64,000 nucleotides of DNA. Source: Lycium barbarum. Taxonomy: Eukaryota; Streptophyta; Magnoliopsida; Solanales; Solanaceae. This document shows, one piece after another, positions 48,043-59,070 of the stretch. The notes beneath the pieces were generated by a model. It searched no databases, was not told the DNA's origin, and saw nothing but the letters and a program-made list of their open reading frames with translations. Both the position numbers and the translations under genes were made by a program. The number at the start of each line of letters is the position of its first letter. Position 1 is the first letter of the stretch. The stretch is from the NCBI RefSeq assembly GCF_019175385.1, contig NC_083344.1:58714782-58778781 (forward strand), read 5' to 3'.

Positions 48043-51000
48043 TTATGATCTCGACGTCTTATCTTGGGCTTCTTCCAAGGGCTGAAATAAATGTGGGTAT
48101 TTTGATCGCATACTTTCTTCTGCTTCCCATGTCCTCTCCTCTCACTTACTGCTTCTCCATAGAACCTTAACCGAGGCCACCTCTTTTTTTCTAAGCCTCC
48201 GTACTTGCCTGTCTAATATGGCAATGGGTACCTCTTCATAAGTCAATTTCTCTGTCACTTGCACATCGTTTACTGGGACGATCCTAGTTGGATCTCCAAC
48301 ACATTTTCGAAGCATCGAGACATGAAATACTGGATGGACTGACTCTAATTCCGGAGGTAGATCTAACTCATAGGCCACTTTGCCTATTTTGCGCACAATC
48401 TCATAGGGTCCAATATACCGGGGACTAAGCTTCCCCTTTTTGCCAAATCTCATAACGCCTTTCATTGGCGACACTTTCAAGAATACCCAATCCTTCACTT
48501 TGAACTCCAAGTCTCTTCGACGATTATCCGCATAGGACTTCTGACGACTTTGGGCTGCTAGCAACCGATCTTGTATAAGCTTGACTTTCTCTATAGCTTG
48601 CTGGACCATGTATGGTCCTATCAATTTAGTTTCTCCGGTTTCAAACCACCCAATTGGGGATCTACACTTTCGCCTATATAAAGCTTCATATGGTGCCATT
48701 TGAATGCTGGAATGATAACTATTATTATAAGCAAATTCAATGAGTGGCAAATGATCATCCTAATTTCCTCCAAAATCTATCATACATGCTCGTAACATAT
48801 CCTCAAGAGTCTGAATAGTACGTTCAGCTTGTCCATCGGTCTGGGGATGAAATGCCATGCTAAGGCTAACTCGGGTCCCTAAACCCTCTTGGAAAGACCT
48901 CCAAAACTTAGATGTAAACTGAGTCCCTCTGTCGGAGATAATAGATACACGGACGCCATGGAGTTTTACTATCTCGTTAAGATAAAGCTTCGCATAATCT
49001 TATGCCTCATAGGTCGTCCTGACCGGTAAGAAATGAGCTGACTTGGTGAGTCTATCCACAATCACCCATATGGAATCATACTTACATCGAGAACGGGGTA
49101 AGCCTGAAATGAAGTCCATGTTAATCACTTCCTACTTCCAAGTTGGGATTTCTATAGCTTGCAACAATCCACCCGGCTTTTAGTGTTCAATCTTCACTCG
49201 TTGGCAATTAGGATACTGAGCTATGAATTCCGCTATATCTTTCTTCATCCCATTCCACCAATATATAGACTTAAGATCATGATACATCTTCGTCGCTCCG
49301 GGGTAAACAGAATAACGGGAACTATGAGCTTCTCTCAAAATCTGGTGGCGTAAACTTGCCACATCGGGAACACATAATCTTCCTCTACATCGGAGAACTC
49401 TGTCTCCTGAAATGTCAAATGATGACTCCTTTTTCCGAGGGAGTGTATTTCTGTACTGCATTAGCATGGGATCCTCATATTGTCGCTCTTTCACTTCTGC
49501 TACTAGAGACGAGACTGCTGTATTCTGGATAGGAGCTCCGCTACTACCTGAGTCCACTACTCGGACTCTTAGGCTAGTTTACTGTTGAAGCTCACGGGCC
49601 ATCTCTTTCTTTTCTGGTCGTACATCACTTAGACTTCCCATCGACCTACGGCTAAGAGCATCAGCCACCACATTTGCCTTTCCGGGGTGGTACAGGATCT
49701 CAACATCATAGTCTTTTAGCAACTCTAGCCATCGTCGTTGCCGCAAATTGAACTCTTTCTACTTGAAGATGTATTGAAGACTCTTATGATCTGTGTAAAT
49801 ATACACGTGGACACTATATAAGTAATGTCTCCATATTTTTAATGCATGGACCACCGCGGCCAATTCTAAGTCATGGGTAGGATAATTCTGCTCATGTTTC
49901 CGCAATTGCCTTGAAGCATATGCAATCACTTTGCCATGTTGCATCAACACACAGCCTAGCCCAATACCTGAAGCGTCGCAATACACAACGTATCCTTCCA
50001 ATCCCTCTGGAAGTGTCAGAACTGGGGCAGAAGTCAACCGACCCTTTAACTCTTGGAAACTACGTTCACAAGTATCTATCCAATGAAACTTGGCTGATTT
50101 CTGTGTCAACTTTATGAGTGGTGCAGAAATAGAGGAAAAACCTTCAACGAATCTCCTGTAATAACTTGCTAAGCCCAGAAAGCTACGAACCTCTGTAGGA
50201 GTTGTGGGTCTTGGTCAAGTCCTCACAGCCTCAATCTTTTGACTATCCACTCGAATATCATCGGCTACCACAATATGCCCTAAAAATGCCACTGAGTTCA
50301 ACCAGAACTCACATTTGGAAAACATTGCAAACAATTCTCGAGTTTGAAGAACTCCAAGGACAATACGCAAATGATCCGCATGTTTTGCTTCAGATCTAGA
50401 ATATACCAAAATATCATCAATGAATACGATTACAAATAAGTCCAGAAAGGACCTGAACACATTATTCATCAAATCCATAAATACCGTTGGCGCATTAGTT
50501 AGCCCAAATGACATCACCCGGAATTCAAAATGACCATATCTCGTTCTGAAGGCTGTCTTAGGGATATCTTTCTCCCTAACTCTCACTTGATGATACCCGG
50601 ACCTCAAATCAATCTTTGAAAACCATTTGGCGCCTTGCAATTGATCAAACAAGTCATCAATCCTTGGGAGAGAATATTTATTCTTAATCGTTACTTTATT
50701 CAATTGTCTATAATCAATGCACATTCTCAGGGAGCCATCTTTCTTTTGGACGAACAATACGGGCGCTCCCCAGGGGGATGAACTAGGCCTAATGAAGCCT
50801 TTATCAAGCAAGTCCTTCAATTGCTCCTTCAACTCTTTCAATTCTGCGTGTGCCATTCTATATGGAGGAATAGATATAGCTGTGGTTCCTGGCAACACAT
50901 CAATGGTAAAATCAATCTCCCATTCGGGAGGAAGGCCTAGAAGCTCTTCCGGGAACACATCCGGAAATTCGTTCACTACGGGAACTGACTGAAGAGTCGG

Positions 51001-51780
51001 CGATTCAACTTCTATATCTTGAACGCGCACTAGATGATAAATACATCCTTTCGTGATCATCTTCCTTGCCTTTAGATAGGAAATAAATCTACCTTTTGGT
51101 GATGCCGCATTCCTTTTCCATTCTAGGACTGGTTCTCCCGGAAACTGGAAACGAACCATCTTCATTCGGCAATCAACATTGGCATAACAAGAAGCCAACC
51201 AATCCATGCCCATAATAATATCAAAATCTACCATTTTTAGCTCATGCAAATCAATCATGGTACGACGGTCACAAATCGTGACTATACAATCCCTATATAC
51301 TCGGCTAGCTATTACCGATTCACCCACGGGTGTGGACACCTCAAAAGGTTTGATCGACTCCGGCTCGACTATAAATTGACCCGCAATATAAGGAGTAACA
51401 TATGATAACGTGGAGCCCGGATCAATCAAAGCATATACATCATGAGAGAATACCGATAATATACCTGTGACCACGTCAGGAGAAGACTCTAGATCTTGGC
51501 GTCCAGCCAAGGCATAAATACAGTGCTGAGGGCCGCTAGTACTGGGAGCTCTGCCTCTACCTCTACCATGGCCGACTGGCGCATGTGAACCTGGCCCCGT
51601 AGGGCGTACAGATGCCGAAGATCCGGCTACCGACCCTGATGGTTGGGTCCTACCTCTACCATGTACTGAGGGGCAATCACGCATAATATGGCCTGGTCGA
51701 CCATATGAGTAACAAACATCTGAACCCAATCGGCATTGACCCCAATGCGACTTCCGACATTGGGACCATCGTGGTATAGG
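48043..51780 (-). pseudogene. pol: pol of element I, broken
   Basis: From high to low coordinate: Cys-rich Gag tail with [14 protein letters not shown] (second knuckle Cys is Tyr), protease (VYALIDPGS), RT (FIDD near 50420; one frame 51897-50215), RNase H (50109-49759, ending at a stop after YIFK), linker and integrase finger (49557-49180), integrase core and tail (48750-48142). The integrase finger has lost its second His (VYPG for VHPG) and first Cys (QYPNC for QCPNC). Further stops fall near 49182, 49130, 49000 and 48760, and a TGA at 48142-48144 truncates the chromodomain-like tail, which otherwise reads on to TAA at 48045-48043. Not functional. Confidence 0.9.
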
Positions 51781-52805
51781 TGGCCTTGACTGACCTGAAT
51801 CACCTCTAAACTGGGACCCCGAATAACTCTGACTCAGCCCGAGATGAGTAGATCTATCAAGGCTCAGGCCTGAAAATCGTGGAGGTGCACTGGTCATAAA
51901 ATAGCCCGAATAACTCTGAATCTGGCCCTCTTGCTATGTCCCCTATCCTGTTCACGTTCACTTCTCCGCTGCTGTAGGCTTTCCTCTAAGTTCTGAGCAT
52001 GTGCCTCATTACGTGCAATATCCATACCGTTCTGAAGGGACGCAGTCAAGCATTTGTCCATCAGATGGGGCCCTAGGCCCTTTACAAATCGGTGTACCCT
52101 GTCGCCTATATCTGCTACCATGGCCGAAGCATACCTAGCCAAGGAGTTAAAACGGATGCTATACTCTAGGGCACTCATACTACCTGACCTCAAATTTAAG
52201 AATTTATCGGCCCTAGCTCGCCGAACTTCTGGGGGCATATAATGACAGAGAAAATCATCAACAAATTCTTGCCATACCGGGGGAGGTGCATTTGCTCCCC
52301 GTGAAGCCATTCATACCGTATACCACTGAATCGAGATATCTCTCAATCTATATGATGCTAAATCCACTGACTCGGTGTCCGAAGCATGTATCAACCGGAG
52401 CGTCCTTAGCATACAATCAATAAAGTCCTGGGGATCCTTCTCCGGTTTTGACCCAATGAATTTTAGAGGGTTCAAAGTAATGAAATCACGGGCTCTTGCA
52501 CTAACAACCCTATCACCATACCCTGAACTGTGCCTCTGATCCTGGGCCGCAACCAATTGAGTCAATAAGGTAATGGCCTCTTTTACATCTTGGCCCGAAG
52601 CATTTGGTGGAGGAGCTGGAGGTGCTGGAGCTGGGGCTGAGGCTCCCTCACGCTCCTCAGAGATGGGCACTGTCTGGGAGGACTGAGATTAAGCCGCACC
52701 CTGGGACTCACTTTCCTCTACTACCGGTGGCGATACTTTCTTGGCCCGCTTCTCTGCCACCGTCTTTCCCTTTTGGGCTGCCGTAGTTTTTCCCTTTTTA
52801 GGCAT
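51781..52805 (-). pseudogene. gag: gag of element I, broken
   Basis: ATG at 52805 (MPKKGKTTAAQKGKTVAEK). A TAA interrupts near 52690, then a Pro/Ala-rich stretch, FIGSKPEKDPQDFI, ESVDLASYRLRDISIQWYTV, a stop at the 52311 end, and PPPVWQEFVDDFLCHYMPPEVRRARADKFLNL. The last part matches element C's Gag most closely, in keeping with the related LTRs. Confidence 0.88.
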
Positions 52806-52999
52806 CTCTGAAATACACAACACACGATTTAGGAGCAAGAATTTCCTACATCATAGCTCTATCGCACGATTCTTATGAAGAAAGAAGGTCATTTATTCCT
52901 AAAATGTCTGCATCTTCTTGTTTATAAGTGTGGCGCGCAACACACCCATAACCAAGTCTCTACTAGACACGGCTCGTAGACACACCCTAGGACCGAACT

Positions 53000-53011
53000 G
53001 CTCTGATACCA
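53000..53011 (-). other. Primer-binding site of element I
   Basis: Plus strand GCTCTGATACCA, a full match to the Met-tRNA primer site on the minus strand, 4 nt from the LTR at 53016. Confidence 0.92.
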
Positions 53012-53015
53012 CTTT

Positions 53016-55444
53016 TGTCACGACCAGACTCGGGGCCGCGAGGAGCACCCGGTGCTAGCCCACCCGGGCACCCTCTTAGCTTACTCTTATGCTTACATCT
53101 AGGTGAGCCACATAATTATACATGCATTTCCATTCATTCATCAACTAGTCCCATTTGGACAACAACACATTTATATCATCATAGGCATCTATGCCACATC
53201 AGTGTACATAGGCCAACGTGGCCGACAAAATGATATACAAAACATAGGCCGACAAGGCCAAACACATCTACCCACACACACACATGTCTACGAGCCTCTA
53301 AGAGTATAACATATCACATTAGCGGGACAGGACCCCGCTATGCCCATAATTATATACACAAAAGAATGAGTACCCAAAAGATATAACTCCGACGGAAATG
53401 GAGCTCTCTATGTAATCTCCGAATAGGCAGCTATGGATCAAGTCTGTCTCCCTGTGCAACTGCGGGCATGACGCAGCGCCCACAAACAAAAGGACGTCAG
53501 TACGAAGAATGTACTGAGCATGTAAAGCATGAGCAACATCAATAAATAAGCATCATGAACAACATATGGAATAGCATAAGAGGGGGAGTCAATAATATCA
53601 TCGTCATAGCACTTACCTACCTTTCGTAGGACTTTCCATTTTTCTTACGTATTTGTACACCTACGTCATCATCCGTATTCCATAATAGTACTCGTACCAT
53701 ACTTGTACTCATATTCGTATACATGTCCTTATTTGTATTATTATACATAGTCTTATCACATTCATATTCATATTATATACATAGTCATTTCATGTACATA
53801 ACATTTACATAGCATACCCGACCTCATAGGATCAGTGTTTCATACATACTTGGCCAACCAAGGCTCAAGGTTACACATACCTGGCCCTACCAAGGCTTCA
53901 GGGTTATCCGTACCGTCTGCAGAGGTGTGCGCGCGTTTCGTAATCGTATACATACTTTATACATATTCATATACATATATCCTACCCGGCGTTATAAGCT
54001 CGGGGTGTCGTTATAGCCCTTCATAGGCACATGTAAGTATAATAGCCCGTAGGCACCTTTAGCATCATTATTATTATCATTTTCGCTACATCTATATCTT
54101 ATGCTTATTCGTCATATGGGGTGCGTAGTACAATCGTAGCACATATCGAGGATCGTGAGCTTATGAGCTCGGAGTGTCAATAATTTGAATACAACATACT
54201 CATGTAGAGGATTTTAAGAGTTTGGCCAAGGAACCACGCCTTATGAAGGAAGGGTTAGCCTTACATACCTTTTCGTCGGACTATTCTACACTTGCACACT
54301 TCCTTCCAATGCTAGCGTCTATACCTTCATTAATATCATAACAATGGCCTTTAGTCATTCACATTATCCACATTATTTAGATTCCTTAATTTGCCTCTAA
54401 TTCACCCATATTCATGGTCATAACATCCAACTCCGTCCATTCGTCTAAAGTGTCTAGTTCATGATCTTAGTACCATTTATAATGCATTCATATCACAACA
54501 CAACAACATTCATGATTCAATTCAAACTATTCCTCAAAATGTCACTATTTATCATTGATGACCTACTTGACCATATTTACTACAATCCATGTATTTCAAC
54601 ACTTCAATACCTTAAACATCATGTAAAAATCATGAATCTTACCTTAGAAGTTGTGGGAACAAGATTTGGTTAATAATACTCCACTTTGAGCAAAACCCTA
54701 GTTTTTCTCCATTTGGATTTCTTGACCTAGATGATCTTTGATGATGTTCTTACTCTTGATTCACCTTGTTTTATGTTGTTGATCCTCAAATATGCTTGAA
54801 AACTTGTATAATAAATGTAGAGAGAGGTTTTAGAGAGAAGTGGTGAAATGTTGTAATGAAATAAAACAAGTGTTGGTCCCTTTATTTAATAACTTGCAAA
54901 ATCTGGGTTGAGGTGAACAGTGGTCGTCCATCATGGTTTACGGCCCGTATTGCAGTTTACGGACCGTCCCTCGCGATCGTCTTTAACCATTTCCAGAACC
55001 AGAAGCTTTGGCTGCTTGCATGGTGGTTTACGACAATGGTTTACGGGCCGTAAATCACTTTACGGTCCGTCCTGCAGGTCGTATTTTACCATTTCTCGGC
55101 TGGCAGAAAGTTGAAGCCTTGCATGGCAGTTTACGACCTGCTAGTTTACGGACCGTATACCAGTTTACGGTCAGTCCTAGCACTTTACGACCACGGAGCA
55201 GTTGCGATTCTGCAACTTTCCACATTTCTTAGACTTCTCATTTTAATCACCCACGTCCATGCACATGCATTGCTCACCTTATATCTCATCTTAATTTAGC
55301 CAACTTTCTCATCTCACATCGAATACCTTCGAAATCTCGCCTAAGGTCATCAAATATCGTTTCTTGCTCATGGACATCATGCACTCATACTTATCACTAG
55401 TTCGTTCACTTACGTACCAACAGATATTTTTTCGAGGTGTAACA
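53016..55444 (-). repeat. 5' LTR of element I, 2429 bp
   Basis: Pairs with 45430-47838. Minus-strand start TGTTACACCTCG at 55444. Same internal blocks as the 3' copy. Confidence 0.93.
54937..55191 (-). repeat. TACGG-N-CCGT palindrome array in I 5' LTR
   Basis: Same units as 47330-47585 with scattered point changes; the first unit here (TTTACGGCCCGTA) keeps a CCGTA half that is mutated in the other copy. Confidence 0.82.
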
Positions 55445-55449
55445 ATGCA

Positions 55450-55947
55450 GATAATCGACGTCGACACTTAGAGTTTCAGATTGGTGATTGGGTGTTCTTG
55501 AAGGTGTCACCAATGAAGGGTGTGATGAGGTTCGGCAAGAAGGGGAAGCTTAGCCCGAGATATATTGGGCCTTACCAAATTATTCGCAGGGTAGGCATGG
55601 TTGCCTATGAGTTGGACCTACCATCCGATTTGGAAGCAGTACATCCAGTCTTTCATGTATCAATGCTTCGTAAATGTATTGGTGACCCTTCTAGAGTATT
55701 ACCTGTAGATGATGTCCAGGTAACAGAGGAGTTGTCTTATGAGGAGAGCCCTATAACTATACTTGATCGCCAAATTAGAAGGTTACGTACTAAGCATGTG
55801 GCTTCCGTCAAGGTATTATGGCGAAATAATAATAGGGAAGAGGTGACCTGGGAAGCCGGAGATGAAATGAAGAATAAGTATCCTTACTTGCTCTCTATGC
55901 CTATAGGTAATTTAATTCGTTACTTGACTACATTGATTGGTAGATGA
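55450..55947 (+). pseudogene. Element H integrase C-terminus and chromodomain-like tail, fragment 3 of 3
   Basis: Resumes at DNRRRHLEFQIGDWVFLKVSPMKG immediately after the ATGCA duplication and stays open to TGA at 55945-55947. It includes LSPRYIGPYQIIRRVG, VHPVFHVSMLRKCIG and the chromodomain-like segment ILDRQIRRLR...VKVLW...TWEAG. This piece is intact; H was ended by insertions, one TGA and a deletion upstream. Confidence 0.93.
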
Positions 55948-56099
55948 GACTATGTGTTATTGTGGCCCTGTGAGGCATCTGTGGGTTGCTAAATACAGGT
56001 TGGTAGGGATAGCGATAAAGGAGACTCTTCCAAAATTTTTATAGGATCCTATGGAGCTAGTTTAACATTCGAGGACGAATGTTCCAAAGTAGGGAAGGA
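55948..56099 (+). other. 3' end of element H internal region with palindrome and PPT
   Basis: Non-coding; the palindrome AACATTCGAGGACGAATGTT at 56064-56083 is perfect. The PPT (56086-56099) is interrupted by a T and a shortened G run, which would weaken priming. Confidence 0.88.
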
Positions 56100-58579
56100 T
56101 GTTATATCCTGTATTTTTGTACGTTGGATTAATGTAAGCTAATCGACATAAGTTCAAGGACAAGGTTATTTTGAGATATAAGACAAGGACTTTTAAATCC
56201 CGATTTTAATATTGCACGGTTTGCTAATCAATTACTATTAGTGTGGAAATATTAGTGGGGATTAATGATTAATTAAGCTAATTACACCATTAAGTGGGCC
56301 CCACCAGATTATGATAATTAAAAAATGAGCTTGGATGATGCATGCTAGTGGGGCATGTGTCCTAAGGGTTGGCTATATATAAATACATTGGTGATGACTC
56401 ATTAATCAGATAATTCATCTTCACAAATCATTTGAAAGGAAAAATCACAAAAAGCCATGGCTGCTCTTGAGCTCACGGCCAGCCTCAAAATTGTAGAAGG
56501 AAGAATATTTTAATTCCCTAAGGTGTTCTAAACGTCTCAAAGGAGCAGCAACGTAAGGATTTAAATGGAGGAAAAAGAAGTGGTGCAATTGGTGCAAGTG
56601 ATTGTAGGATCTGTTCTAGCTAATTTAAGGTAAGATTTCTTCTTCTTATAGTGTTAATTGGAGTAAATGATGTTGTAATTGAGAGATTAACTCTTATTAA
56701 GTGGAATTGGAAGTAAGAAAATACATGATTTCGTTGGTGTTGTAATTGGGCTGAAATGGGAGTTGTTTCTATTAATTTGGGTTTGATTGTTGTTGTTGTT
56801 ATCGATTATGTGTTGAAAGTGAAGTAATCATGATATTTAAAGTTATAGTTGTTATATGAAATTGTTGAGATATGAATTGGATTAGATGTTCATCAGGTTG
56901 TCGGGCTGTTCTTGTTGAGTTGAAGGACTAAGTGTGGTTATGATTTTGTATTGTGTTGTTGTAGTGATGGGCTATTTGGGGCATGTTATTGAAAGGTCAT
57001 TTTTGATGATGTGTTGTGGCTATATATCATTAGGAATGATGTGAGTATGTCGTGGTCGTTATGTTGATTATTGTTGAATGTGCAACGTGTGGACTAATTT
57101 GGAGGGTTGTGCGTGCGGTGCGGGCTATTTCAGGGTGTTCTTGAATCTTCTAATTCGTGATATGGTAACTTGGACGTGTTGTTGTTGATGTTATTCTGGT
57201 CGTTTTCATAGTTGGCTTGAATGTGAGGGAAGTAAACGATATAGGGGAAATGCCGCCAAATTTTCAAGAAATAAGGTACTAACTTCGGAATACGTTTTAC
57301 GCTTTTCTGTAGCTTAACCATAGTTCTTAACGTCTTAATAGAGGTTGAGGTACTTCAGGCAGCGTATACAAATCGAGTCATGGATTAAGCGTCAAAGGTA
57401 TGTAAAGCTATCTCTTCCTTCTTTTTGGCATGATCTATGTGAGACAAACAGACGACGAATGTATAAACTCCAAAGAAGCTCCTATTCTTAGAGACACTAG
57501 GATGGCTAATGTTCTTGATTTCCAGAAGCTATGTTATTATGTCCTGATACGTGTCTATGATTCCTGAAGTCCTATTTGATATAATCAAGAGTGACATTCG
57601 AGGGGTACTTGACATGACTGTTGTCTTTGATTCTTAAGTGTTAGTTCATTCTAATTATTCTATTGAGTCTCAGATGATTTAGTTTGCATGTGGTTGCTCA
57701 TGATATTCTGCTCGTGCAGGCCGTAAATATATCATTCACCGAGTCCTGGGCCGGGTATGTATTCGTGCACAGTTTCACTGCATTGTTCACCAAGTCCCTC
57801 ACTAGAGGGCTGGGTACGGTACATATATATATGACATGATTATGGAACCGAGTCCTATGATTGGCCGGGTATGGTATATGATGACTTTATTCACCGAGTC
57901 CCATAATAGGCCGGGTATGGTATATGATATACATATGCATGATTCTTATCTCGTAAGGCACAGGTGCATTGGTATCTTTGATTATCATACTTGCCTCATG
58001 TAATCATTTATTCAGTCATAATCTTCTTTATTGTATTTCATGCTTTATATAGTCAGTACATTCCTCGTACTGATCCCCTTTCTTCGGGGGGCTGCGTTTC
58101 ATACCCGCAGGTACAGACACTCGGTTTGGTGACCCTCCAGCCTAGGACTTCTGCTCAGCAATCTAGAGAGCTCCATTGTTCCGGAGCCTAGATTATTTTG
58201 GTACAGATCTTTTGATGTAGACTTATGCATATCCAGGGGTACGGCAGGGCCCTGTCCCGTCATATTTCACTTTCATACTCTTAGAGGTCTGTAGACATGT
58301 ATGGGTTGCGTGTCGGTTTTGGTCAGCTATGTCGATATGATTCGTTTTGGATATTTCCATATATAGTGGCAGCCTTGTCGGCTTGCATATTATGTTATGT
58401 GTTGGTTAGTTGTGACTCCTCAGGAGACAGGTTTATGATGATATGTGGCGTTATAAATCTTTAGTTGCTTTTACAAGTTTCCATACTGTCCTTAGTTTCA
58501 GTCTGACTATATCTAACAGGTTCGTATACGAGTGTCTAGCTCAGGCACTAGTCACGGCTCATGGGGTTGGGTCTTGACA
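56100..58579 (+). repeat. 3' LTR of element H, 2480 bp
   Basis: TGTTATATCCTG to GGGTCTTGACA. Blocks: ATAGGGGAAATGCCGCC (57240), donor-like AG|GTATGTAAAG (GT at 57398), four CACCGAGTCC-type repeats (57738-57918), hairpin block and GCAG|GTAC ending 58110. It abuts the J gag fragment; the flanking ACACT would be the duplication, but no left partner is in the window. From 57396 on it is part of the tandem duplication. Confidence 0.9.
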
Positions 58580-59070
58580 ACACTATTATAAGGTTTGTAG
58601 CCAACTTGAATCGAGACATCTCTAAACCGATGAGGCTCAAAACCTATAATAGTCTTGAAGAGGCATTCCATGACGCATCCAAGGTTGAGGCGGATCTAAA
58701 AGAAGAGAGGACCTATAAAGACAAAAGCAAATCGTCTTCAACTTAGAACAAAGGCAAAGAAAAGTGGAAAACTTCCACTTGGGATAAGCCCAAGAGCGAC
58801 ACTCAAGCACGTCAAGCCAAATTCGATTACAAAGCCAAAGGTGATGACAAGGCTAAAGGAGGTAACAATTCTAACACCAACTATAACCGACCTTCTACCA
58901 TCCAATGCTTTAAGTGCCAAGGGAGAGGGCACATTGTGAGTGAGTGTCCCAATCGGAGGACTATCACAATAGTGAGGGATGGGTATCGAACCGATGATGA
59001 ACATGAAGGCGGGGATGGTCATGAAGAAGGGGGAGAAAGAAGTGAGTGTGAGGGTGATTCCGATGAAGAG
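58580..59070 (+). pseudogene. Partial gag of a different Ty3/gypsy element (J), copy 1
   Basis: One frame reads FVANLNRDISKPMRL, an acidic/Lys-rich stretch with a TAG at 58744-58746, then a complete zinc knuckle CFKCQGRGHIVSEC and a Glu/Asp/Gly-rich tail. It has neither the MPPKK start nor the core motifs of the Tekay-like Gag here, so it belongs to another gypsy lineage; the knuckle style is common in chromovirus Gag. Both ends are cut by LTRs (H on the left, L on the right after codon GAG at 59068). Confidence 0.82.

Larger units (their letters stand above)
45430..55444 (-). mobile_element. Element I: complete-ended Ty3/gypsy element on minus strand, inserted in H integrase
   Basis: Limits TGTCACGACC (45430) and GTGTAACA (55444) with exact ATGCA duplications at 45425-45429 and 55445-55449. 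LTRs are 2409 and 2429 bp; the first ~140 nt differ at 5 places. The internal part is 5177 bp. Its LTRs start TGTTACACC like C and share the palindrome array with C. Every domain is present but several carry stops. Confidence 0.95.

Noticed and set aside
26699..58579. LTR F as the 5' LTR of element H
   Set aside because: Same family, but the flanking pentamers (ATAAA before F, ACACT after H) do not match, so they need not be a pair; a deletion could hide a true pairing.
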